From contig JAERML010000045.1 of NCBI GenBank assembly GCA_016844425.1, forward strand, positions 1 through 8,112: DNA of 8,112 nucleotides, read 5' to 3'. The position numbers and the translations under genes are program-made. The notes beneath the pieces are model-generated. The model made no database searches and was not told the origin of the DNA. It was given only the letters and a program-made list of their open reading frames with translations. The stretch comes from Bacteroidota bacterium. Its GTDB lineage: Bacteria > Bacteroidota > UBA10030 > UBA6906. Positions 1 to 6,464 of the stretch are shown here, piece by piece. Position 1 is the first letter of the stretch. Every line of letters starts with the position of its first letter.

Positions 1-1520
1 TCGTCCGACATCATCGTGAGATAGTTCTTCATACGGAATCCAACAGCAAGATCTGATCTTCCCAATGTCATCATAAGACGTTTTGCTTCCACGACCTGAT
101 TGTTGAATGTGACCGTCCCGTTAAGATTCTGAACAGGATTCCTGCTGGAGGCCGATTTGATCGTCACGTTTTGAAACTCCATGGTTCCCGCCGCTTTCAT
201 GGCTGCCGGGTTGGCCACCTGCCCGGCAATGTTGACGTTGGCTTTCATCGTGCCGGACAACTGGGTCCCTGTTTCCAGAGGATAGTAGTCTTTCATCTCG
301 TCAAGCCGCAAGGACGCATTGATGGCCATGGTCAATGCGGGAGCGTCGAAGTTAACAACCATCAGTGTTGCGCTGAGAGGGTTGTTCCCCAGTGTGGCTG
401 TACATTTTGTGAGCCTGAATTCCTGTTTTGCCGCTGAGCGGGTGAAATCCGCAACAAGGTTGACGTTCGTGATCGGTTTGGGGAGCTGCGCGTACTGGAT
501 ACGGGCGTCAGTTGCAGAGATGGCACCGGAGACTGTCGGAGTGGTCGAGTCGCTGACCACACCGGTGATGGAAATTCTCACCTTGGCAATGCCCTCACCC
601 TTGACCCCTTCCGCCTTCTTCATATATTCCTTGGGAGCGATGGAGAGCAACTCCGCAATATTGATCCGATCTGACTCGAGAGCAATGTCTAGATTTGGAT
701 CCCCGGACACCGTACCGATCGTCCCCTTCACAGCAAGCGCCATGTCCTGCACCGTGAGTTCACCTTCCTGAATGAGCAGCCGGTCTTCTTCTCCTTTATA
801 GAGAAGATCAAGTCGTGATGCAAGTTGGAGACCGGACACCAAAGGGGTGCTCACTGAGCCATAGCTGAATTGCTGCACAGAGCTTTCGCTTTCAATTCTC
901 ATTTCCCGCACCACCGGAATGTACTTCATCCGGATTTTCTGGTTGAGTCCTTCGATTCGCATTGCAGAGTTCTCCTTCCTGTCTACGTACTCCACCCTTC
1001 CATCGACGATCTGGAGGTTGGACAGGAGGAGGGCCCCTCCGGCCTCTGCCGCGGTCCCGACTGCCACTCTCCCTGTGTCCATCAACGCCGGGCTTCCCGT
1101 GGCCGGGGGTGGTGCGTTATCAGCATAGTTGGCGATGCCGGCGGTATTGATTTCGAGAAGAATGTCCGGGCGTTCAAGAACCACCGTTGTAATTTCCAGG
1201 CTTCCTTTCAGGAGTGACAGCAATCGGATGTTGAGCACAAGCCGTTCGAGCGCAAGGAACGGTCTCTTCGAGAACCCTTTCCCGTCAGGATTGGAGATGG
1301 CGAGGCTGTCGACTTCGATAGCAAGCGTTGGAAAGATGGACAAATCGATCGTGTTGATGGATACTGATCGTTTTGTTTCCTCTTCGATCCTCGGAATGAT
1401 AATTGCTTTTAGCCGATCGCCGGTGAAATACGCCTTTACTGCAATCACTCCACCAACGAGAAGCAGGAGTGGAACAGCCAGGACAATCAGCCAGATTTTT
1501 CCTTTTCGTGTCAAAGCCAT
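1..1520 (-). CDS. AsmA-family protein, C-terminus cut by window edge
   Basis: Reading the minus strand from the ATG at 1520-1518 gives an open frame of 506 codons to the left edge with no stop, so the gene is partial. The protein starts MALTRKGKIWLIVLAV, followed by a single hydrophobic helix at about residues 8-27 that would anchor it in the inner membrane. The rest would be periplasmic. The next part (YFTGDRLKAIIIPRIEEET, then SISNPDGKGF-like text at about 70-85) is typical of the AsmA N-terminal domain. Further on are repeating beta-type segments such as LQIVDGRVEYVDRKE, a fold shared with YhdP, TamB and other bridge-like proteins. Established knowledge: this family is implicated in phospholipid transport to, and assembly of, the outer membrane. 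The start is supported by an AGGAAGG ribosome binding site just upstream and a strong promoter further up. The gene is transcribed divergently from the glycan operon. The family call is firm; the specific role is unknown. Confidence 0.88.
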   Translation of the reverse strand, partial: MALTRKGKIWLIVLAVPLLLLVGGVIAVKAYFTGDRLKAIIIPRIEEETKRSVSINTIDLSIFPTLAIEVDSLAISNPDGKGFSKRPFLALERLVLNIRLLSLLKGSLEITTVVLERPDILLEINTAGIANYADNAPPPATGSPALMDTGRVAVGTAAEAGGALLLSNLQIVDGRVEYVDRKENSAMRIEGLNQKIRMKYIPVVREMRIESESSVQQFSYGSVSTPLVSGLQLASRLDLLYKGEEDRLLIQEGELTVQDMALAVKGTIGTVSGDPNLDIALESDRINIAELLSIAPKEYMKKAEGVKGEGIAKVRISITGVVSDSTTPTVSGAISATDARIQYAQLPKPITNVNLVADFTRSAAKQEFRLTKCTATLGNNPLSATLMVVNFDAPALTMAINASLRLDEMKDYYPLETGTQLSGTMKANVNIAGQVANPAAMKAAGTMEFQNVTIKSASSRNPVQNLNGTVTFNNQVVEAKRLMMTLGRSDLAVGFRMKNYLTMMSD

Positions 1521-1523
1521 CGA

Positions 1524-1530
1524 CCTTCCT
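1524..1530 (-). promoter_or_regulatory. Ribosome binding site of the AsmA-family gene
   Basis: On the minus strand the bases just before the ATG at 1520 read AGGAAGGTCG. This purine-rich Shine-Dalgarno sequence fixes the start codon. It is stronger than anything seen in front of the plus-strand operon genes. Confidence 0.7.
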
Positions 1531-1586
1531 GCAAATGCGGTCCGGTGTGTGTGAAGTGAGCGAGAAATGAAGAATACAATGGTGTC

Positions 1587-1615
1587 AATATAGACAAGTG
1601 ACCTCCGAATGTCAA
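1587..1615 (-). promoter_or_regulatory. Near-consensus housekeeping-type promoter for the AsmA-family gene
   Basis: On the minus strand, TTGACA (1615-1610) is followed by exactly 17 bases and then TATATT (1592-1587). The -35 box is perfect, the -10 box has five of six consensus bases, and the spacer is the ideal length. Transcription would start near 1580, giving a leader of about 60 bases before the ATG at 1520. The match is to the general sigma-70/sigma-A pattern rather than the divergent Bacteroidia pattern (TTTG / TAnnTTTG). Confidence 0.7.
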
Positions 1616-1832
1616 CGAATGCTGAGCATCGTAGAGGATCGCGGGTCTCTGTTTTTTTGTTTGCGGATCTCGATGCTGTTCGTTGACGTAATTTGGAGCT
1701 TATCCTTGTACGTTCGCCGTAGCACTAAATACGGTATCTGCCCGTCATTTCAACGCGTTGATTTTCAGAACGGAATTGGTTAGTTTGATTGAAAATCTGA
1801 ACCTGTCCAGCACCCATCACTACGCAACCTCG

Positions 1833-2978
1833 ATGCCCGACCCGCTAGCAGAAAACCAGGAACGACCTGAGCAGTCGGGCCGCCCTCCCCAACAGAATCC
1901 CCCTCCTTCGGAAGAGCAGCCATCGCGCCAAGGCGGGCACCCACAGCGCACTCAAGGAGGGAGGCCACAGAGCAGACCCAACAGACCGGAGGGTGGTGGC
2001 CAGCGTCAGAACCAGGAACGACGTCAACAGAATCAGCCGCAACGACACGGCCCGGAAATCAGCGTAGTGATCCCCTTGCTGAATGAGGAGGACTCGCTAA
2101 AGGAACTCCACTCGCAGCTCAAGGCTACACTTAACCGCATGGGGGGGCGTTACGAGCTTCTGTTTATTGATGATGGCAGTACCGACAGATCATTTCAAGT
2201 TCTCCGGGATTTGAAACGGATCGATCACCGGATCAAGGTGATTCGTTTCCGTCGGAATTATGGCAAGTCCGCCGCCCTGGCAGTCGGCTTTGAGCATGCC
2301 CAGGGGAACATCGTGATTACCATGGATGCCGACCTGCAGGATGACCCTGCCGAGATCCCATCGCTCGTCAGGAAAATCAACGAAGGTTTCGATCTCGTGT
2401 CTGGATGGAAGAAAGTCCGCCGCGATCCAATTACCAAGACCCTCCCCTCCAGATTCTTCAATTTCGTCACCTCCATGATGACCGGCATCAGGCTTCACGA
2501 TTTCAACTGCGGTTTGAAGGCCTACAAGCGCGATGTTGTAAAAACGGTCCGCGTGTACGGCGAGTTACACCGCTATATTCCTGCGTTGGCGCACTGGGAA
2601 GGGTTCAAGATCGGCGAGATGGTAGTCCAGCACCGTGCCCGCAAGTATGGAAAGACGAAGTTTGGTTTCGGGCGGTTCTGGAAGGGCTTCCTCGATTTAC
2701 TCACCGTGTTGTTTACTACGCGCTACTTCCGCAAGCCCCTACATTTGTTTGGGTTCTGGGGGATGATTGCTGTTCTGGTCGGAGTCGGGATCGATGGCTA
2801 TCTTGTCGTAGAGTGGTCCCTCGGTCAGACGTCTCTCAGCAACCGTCCCCTCTTTCTCGGCGGCATCCTGTTGATCATCGTCGGAATCCAGTTCGTCTCC
2901 ATCGGGTTGCTCGGCGAGATGATCAGCAAGACGGGGCAGGCACAGGAGCAGTACGCAATCAGAGATTTTATCAAGTAA
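1833..2978 (+). CDS. Family 2 glycosyltransferase (DPM1/ArnC-like), membrane-anchored, with disordered N-terminal tail
   Basis: This 381-residue protein is probably a sugar transferase acting at the cytoplasmic face of the inner membrane, likely onto a polyprenyl phosphate. Residues 1-75 are low complexity, made mainly of Gln, Pro, Arg, Gly, Asn and Glu, with almost no hydrophobic residues. The GT2 domain follows from about 77: SVVIPLLNEED, the nucleotide-binding FIDDGSTD (Asp113/114), the metal-binding MDADLQDDP (DXD at 165-167), FNCGLKAYKRDV, and HRYIPALAHWEGF. Two membrane helices lie at about 305-327 and 340-363, ending with LLGEMISKTG. This layout matches ArnC, GtrB and dolichol-phosphate mannose synthase-like proteins, which lack the long tail. 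ATG 1833 was chosen over the in-frame TTG at 1758; neither has a good ribosome binding site, so the start is uncertain. It is the first gene of the operon. The sugar specificity cannot be read from sequence. Confidence 0.9.
   Translation: MPDPLAENQERPEQSGRPPQQNPPPSEEQPSRQGGHPQRTQGGRPQSRPNRPEGGGQRQNQERRQQNQPQRHGPEISVVIPLLNEEDSLKELHSQLKATLNRMGGRYELLFIDDGSTDRSFQVLRDLKRIDHRIKVIRFRRNYGKSAALAVGFEHAQGNIVITMDADLQDDPAEIPSLVRKINEGFDLVSGWKKVRRDPITKTLPSRFFNFVTSMMTGIRLHDFNCGLKAYKRDVVKTVRVYGELHRYIPALAHWEGFKIGEMVVQHRARKYGKTKFGFGRFWKGFLDLLTVLFTTRYFRKPLHLFGFWGMIAVLVGVGIDGYLVVEWSLGQTSLSNRPLFLGGILLIIVGIQFVSIGLLGEMISKTGQAQEQYAIRDFIK
1854..2022 (+). repeat. 13-base direct repeat within the tail-coding segment
   Basis: The 13-mer AACCAGGAACGAC occurs at 1854-1866 and again at 2010-2022, 156 bases apart and in the same reading frame. 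Both copies encode Asn-Gln-Glu-Arg. The repeat is short and may reflect composition, or expansion of the Gln/Arg/Pro-rich tail by duplication. Confidence 0.5.
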
Positions 2979-2993
2979 ACGTTTTCCTCCTGC

Positions 2994-4094
2994 ATGGCAC
3001 ATTCCTGGAATTCTCTTGCGTCGGTCAAAGTTGATTGTCGTTGGTTTCGGGGAGACATTCCCTGCTCGCCGCACAAACAGCATGGGGTCCACTGTGTGGA
3101 TGGTGAAGGGCGATCCTGCACGTACTACGACCCGCGCAACGAGAACATCCTGATCATCAAACTCGGCGCCATCGGCGACGTCATCCGTACAACGCCGTTG
3201 CTGAGGCGCCTGCAAGAGCTTTATCCACGCGCACGGTTCTGGTGGCTCACACTCACACCGGAAGTCGTTCCTGCCAGTGTCGATGTCATCCTTCCATTCA
3301 CTCCGCAGAGTATCGCTTCGCTTCAGGCTGTTCACTTTGACATTATCTATAACCTGGACAAGGACAGAGAGGCCAGCGGCCTGACGACAACACTCTCGGC
3401 GGGTTTGAAAAAAGGCTTCATTTTGAAGGCTGGAAAACCCGCCCCAGCGGATAAGGACGCGGTCGCAAAGTTCATGACCGGCCTGTTCGATGACCTGAGC
3501 AAGGAAAACACACGGAGTTACCCGCAGGAGATCTTCGATATCGCCGGGTTGACATTTGCAGGCGAGCGGTATATTCTTGATTCGTTCAGCAAGGATGGTT
3601 ATGTCTGGAAACTCCCGCACAAGAAGAGAATCGTTGGACTCAACACGGGATGTGGAGGACGGTGGACGTCACGGCTCTGGCCGGAAAAGTACTGGGTCGC
3701 CCTCGCCCGAAAGCTGAAAAAGTCCGGTTATGCGCCTCTCCTTCTGGGGGGCGAGCAGGAGCATCAGAAGAACAAAAGGATCGCAAGGAAGAGCGGAGCG
3801 CTCTACCTCGGCCACTTTCCGCTGCGACAGTTCATCAACCTGGTGGACCAATGCCACCTCGTCGTAACGGCCGTGACAATGGCCACGCACATCGCGATCG
3901 GGTTGAACAAGAAGATCGTCCTGTTCAACAACATCTTCAATCGTAATGAATTTGAACTGTATGGTTTGGGGGAGATCCTGGAGCCGGATTTTGACTGCCC
4001 GTGTTATTTCACGCCAGTCTGCCCCAATGCCTGCATGCAATACATTTCCGTCGAGCGGGTGTTGAAAGCCTGCACGACTCTTCTCAAGACCTAA
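2994..4094 (+). CDS. Family 9 glycosyltransferase (heptosyltransferase-like) with N- and C-terminal cysteine clusters
   Basis: This 366-residue soluble-looking protein has the GT-B layout of ADP-heptose:LPS heptosyltransferases (GT9). The first Rossmann half begins ILIIKLGAIGDVIRTTPLL (52-70), the signature P-loop-like start of the family. The second half begins at about 212 with IVGLNTGCGGRW, followed by WPEKYWVALARKL and PLLLGGEQE, then the donor-site region VTAVTMATHIAIGLNKKIVL (291-310). Canonical GT9 enzymes usually have an Asp before the Thr in that last motif; here it is Val294. Before the first Rossmann half lie about 48 extra residues with Cys15, Cys24, Cys34 and Cys42 plus His27 and His33. 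The C-terminus has DCPCYFTPVCPNAC (Cys335, 337, 343, 347). Such spacing suggests a bound metal (inference). The start is the only ATG before the cysteine region, 15 bases after the previous stop and without a clear ribosome binding site. Donor and acceptor are unknown; an LPS-core or glycolipid role is plausible. Confidence 0.88.
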   Translation: MAHSWNSLASVKVDCRWFRGDIPCSPHKQHGVHCVDGEGRSCTYYDPRNENILIIKLGAIGDVIRTTPLLRRLQELYPRARFWWLTLTPEVVPASVDVILPFTPQSIASLQAVHFDIIYNLDKDREASGLTTTLSAGLKKGFILKAGKPAPADKDAVAKFMTGLFDDLSKENTRSYPQEIFDIAGLTFAGERYILDSFSKDGYVWKLPHKKRIVGLNTGCGGRWTSRLWPEKYWVALARKLKKSGYAPLLLGGEQEHQKNKRIARKSGALYLGHFPLRQFINLVDQCHLVVTAVTMATHIAIGLNKKIVLFNNIFNRNEFELYGLGEILEPDFDCPCYFTPVCPNACMQYISVERVLKACTTLLKT

Positions 4095-4103
4095 CCACAA
4101 CAG

Positions 4104-6464
4104 ATGGCCAGGAACCGAAAGACGAAGGATGCCGGGCGGGGGACGCACAGCGTCCCTGCCGATGATGCGCGCATCGGTGAAGAACTCAAGACATGGCACT
4201 GTGTCGCGATTCTTGCAGCGATGGTGGCGGTTTTCTTCCGGGACCAGTTGCTTGGCAATGCCTGGCTGTGGGAGGATTTCCTGTACTTCAGCTATCCCGT
4301 TCGCAGCTTCGCTGCCACCTCCATGGCAATGGGGCAGATGCCTCTTTGGAACCCGTACACATTCAACGGCATGCCATTCCTGGCCGATATCCAGACGACT
4401 GTGTTCTATCTCCCGCTGACTGCTCTTGCGCTTGCCGTCAACGATGGCGCTCTTGGTTTTTACTGGCTCGAGCTGGTGGTGATCGCACACTACGTTCTCG
4501 CCGGCGTCTCGATGTTCTTTCTCGCGCTCTCGTTCGGGCTGAAGCGCCTCCCTTCGCTTTTTGCCGGAGCAACGTATATGCTCTCCGGATTCATGATCAC
4601 ACACGCCATTCATCAACAGATCATCACACTCGTGGCATGGTATCCGTTGGCATTTCTTCTCTTCCGGAAGGTACTGTCGACCGGTGAATGGCGCTGGGTT
4701 TTTCTCTGCGCTCTCGCCATCGGCCATTCCACGCTGGCGGGATATCCCCAACTGTCACTCTATCTTTACTTCTTCCTCTTCCTGTACTTTGCATTTGAGT
4801 CGTTCACATCGTACAAAGGAGGAGCTCTATTCTCGACCCCCGCATTGAAATCGTACACCAGGGTAGCGGCAGTCATTCTCCTCTCTCTCTCTCTGGCGAT
4901 GATACAGCTTCTCCCCACCTTCGAGCTCGCCGATCTTTCACAGCGGGCACAGATTACGTATGAGAGGGCTACGGAAGGTTCACTGGCGTGGTCACAGTTC
5001 CTCACACTGATCTATCCGAAGTTCTTCGGCTCGGCGGGAGCGAACGGGTACAACTACTGGGGCCCCGGCACCTATTGGTACTACTGGGAAACGTGCATCT
5101 ACATCGGCGTTCTCCCTCTGCTGTTGATGGGAGTCTCGGCATTCGTGATTCGAAAGAACAAATCGGTGCCTTTTTTCTGGGGCGTCGCGATCTTCGTGTT
5201 CATGTTTGCATTAGGAAACAACTTCCTTTTGCACAAGCTCTTCTTTGACTTCGTGCCCGGCTTTGCGACATTTAGGAACCCGGCGAGAATGGGAATCTGG
5301 TTCAGTTTCGCCGCCGCTCTCCTGTCTGCATTTGCACTGCAGACTCTCCTCTCAACGGAGCTGACAAAAGGGGATCGGACGAACTTGATAAAAGTCCTGC
5401 TGAGTGTGGCTGGAATCGGAATCCTCCTCTGGGGACTCACTCATTCGGGAACAATGACGGATACGTTTTCCTTCATGAAGAATCCACAAGCTCTGCAGGT
5501 TGTGAAGACGGAGTTGAATATTTCCCTGTTACTTCTGCTTGTTTCTGTTGGAGCGATTTGGATGATTGTCGCGCGGCCCTTGTCGTTGCGGCTTGCGGGG
5601 CCTGGATTGTTAGTTGTGTTCTTTCTCGATATGGTGCATTTTGGAGGAGACCAGAATTCCGCAAAGGTGGACCCTGCATTGTATTTTAAGCATGCGGCGA
5701 ACGCGGTGCAATTCCTGAAGAATGAGGGGAAGTCCGAGATCTTCCGGGTGAACACGCGCAACTCACAGGGAATGGTTATGGACCGTAACCAGGGAATGGT
5801 GGACCGGATTTACACCATGGAGGGGTATACACCACTCGTCCTCCAACGCGTCTACGCACCGTACGGAACCAGCGACCAGACGTACGACCTGCTGAATGTG
5901 AAATACAAGACAGTGATGGATCAGAAGACGGGCAATCTCTCTTTGGTCGATCATCCATCGTACTTTCCGCGCGCATTCTTTCTGTACGACGTCCATGTCG
6001 TCCATAGCGACACAGAGCTTACTGCCTACCTCAAGAGCCCGGAGTTCAACCACCGCGTCACCGCCGTTCTGGAAGAAGATCCGGGCATTGCACTGGCGGC
6101 TCCCTCAAATCCACCTACATGGAACGCCCACATTACCAGCTATGAGAACAACCTGATCTCTCTTGACGTCGAAACCAGCCAGGATGGCTTGTTGGTTCTG
6201 AGCGAGATTTACTATCCGGGCTGGAAGGCGTATATTGACAACCATGAAGCAACGGTACTCAGAGCGAACTACAACCTCAGGAGTGTTGTAGTAAACAGCG
6301 GAGTCCACAAGGTGGTGTTCAGTTTCGAGCCCGTATCGTACGCGCAAGGGAAAATGGTGACTCTCGCGTCCCTCCTCCTCTGTGGCATCGGGTTTCTTGT
6401 CTCACAGAGCCGGACACGGCGGCGCTCCTTCTCCAACCCACCCATCGAAGAAACGGGACACTAA
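4104..6464 (+). CDS. YfhO-family polytopic membrane protein, GT-C-like glycosyltransferase
   Basis: This 786-residue protein has about 13 hydrophobic helices. The first is at about 32-46; most others lie between 99 and 512; the last is at about 752-767. YfhO hallmarks are visible: the first outside loop with WEDFLYFSYPVRSF (56-69); PLWNPYTFNGMPF (80-92); FRNPARMGIWF (390-400) after a run of aromatic residues; the segment YDLLNVKYKTV (594-604); and the late element EIYYPGWKAYIDN (701-713). Residues of about 540-750 form a soluble, beta-rich domain expected on the outer face. In GT-C enzymes an acidic residue in the first outside loop is catalytic, so Asp58 or Glu57 is the candidate (inference). 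In Firmicutes, YfhO takes a sugar from a polyprenyl phosphate made by the GT2 protein CsbB and adds it to lipoteichoic acid. Here the next gene is a CsbB-like GT2, joined by a 1-base overlap. ATG 4104 lies 9 bases after the GT9 stop. Confidence 0.88.
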   Translation: MARNRKTKDAGRGTHSVPADDARIGEELKTWHCVAILAAMVAVFFRDQLLGNAWLWEDFLYFSYPVRSFAATSMAMGQMPLWNPYTFNGMPFLADIQTTVFYLPLTALALAVNDGALGFYWLELVVIAHYVLAGVSMFFLALSFGLKRLPSLFAGATYMLSGFMITHAIHQQIITLVAWYPLAFLLFRKVLSTGEWRWVFLCALAIGHSTLAGYPQLSLYLYFFLFLYFAFESFTSYKGGALFSTPALKSYTRVAAVILLSLSLAMIQLLPTFELADLSQRAQITYERATEGSLAWSQFLTLIYPKFFGSAGANGYNYWGPGTYWYYWETCIYIGVLPLLLMGVSAFVIRKNKSVPFFWGVAIFVFMFALGNNFLLHKLFFDFVPGFATFRNPARMGIWFSFAAALLSAFALQTLLSTELTKGDRTNLIKVLLSVAGIGILLWGLTHSGTMTDTFSFMKNPQALQVVKTELNISLLLLLVSVGAIWMIVARPLSLRLAGPGLLVVFFLDMVHFGGDQNSAKVDPALYFKHAANAVQFLKNEGKSEIFRVNTRNSQGMVMDRNQGMVDRIYTMEGYTPLVLQRVYAPYGTSDQTYDLLNVKYKTVMDQKTGNLSLVDHPSYFPRAFFLYDVHVVHSDTELTAYLKSPEFNHRVTAVLEEDPGIALAAPSNPPTWNAHITSYENNLISLDVETSQDGLLVLSEIYYPGWKAYIDNHEATVLRANYNLRSVVVNSGVHKVVFSFEPVSYAQGKMVTLASLLLCGIGFLVSQSRTRRRSFSNPPIEETGH
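4881..4894 (+). repeat. (CT)7 dinucleotide run inside the YfhO-type gene
   Basis: Seven perfect CT units lie in the coding sequence for a Leu/Ser membrane helix (around residues 259-264). Gain or loss of one unit would shift the frame. A run of this length may simply follow from Leu and Ser codon choice. Confidence 0.6.

Larger units (their letters stand above)
1521..1832. other. Divergent intergenic region
   Basis: This stretch of about 310 bases separates the two divergent transcription units. It holds the AsmA-gene promoter and ribosome binding site on the minus strand and an AT-rich patch with a seven-T run at 1652-1658. For the plus strand I see only a weak promoter candidate: TTGACG at 1683-1688 followed 17 bases later by the poor -10 TTGTAC at 1706-1711. 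No hairpin terminator, RNA gene or convincing small gene was found. An in-frame extension of the downstream gene back to a TTG at 1758 is possible. Confidence 0.6.

Noticed and set aside
1129..1554. A 141-codon plus-strand open frame, with similar ones at 319-771 and 870-1217
   Set aside because: All lie antisense to the continuous AsmA-family frame, which has a proper start, ribosome binding site, membrane helix and family motifs.
1640..1675. A GC-rich patch followed by a T-run (1652-1658), resembling a terminator
   Set aside because: No stem of useful length can be drawn before the T-run, and no gene ends upstream that would need a terminator there.
1656..1695. A possible Bacteroidia-type promoter (TTTG at 1660-1663 and TAATTTG at 1689-1695) for the operon
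   Set aside because: The gap between the boxes is too long, and the second box lacks the TAnnTTTG spacing.
1598..1783. A 61-codon GTG-start frame in the intergenic region
   Set aside because: It has no ribosome binding site and no family resemblance, and it overlaps the divergent promoter. Treated as noncoding.
2405..3034. A 209-codon plus-strand frame overlapping the first GT2 gene
   Set aside because: It is out of frame with the GT2 motifs and unusually rich in Arg, Cys and His, typical of a shadow frame.
2739..3620. A 293-codon open frame on the minus strand
   Set aside because: It covers the end of the first GT2 gene and the first half of the GT9 gene in antisense, with no recognisable motif. 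It is a composition-driven shadow.
3669..4751. A 360-codon open frame on the minus strand
   Set aside because: It spans the junction of the GT9 and YfhO genes, both of which show clear family motifs on the plus strand. Its own translation is charge-rich with no recognisable domain, so it is a shadow frame.
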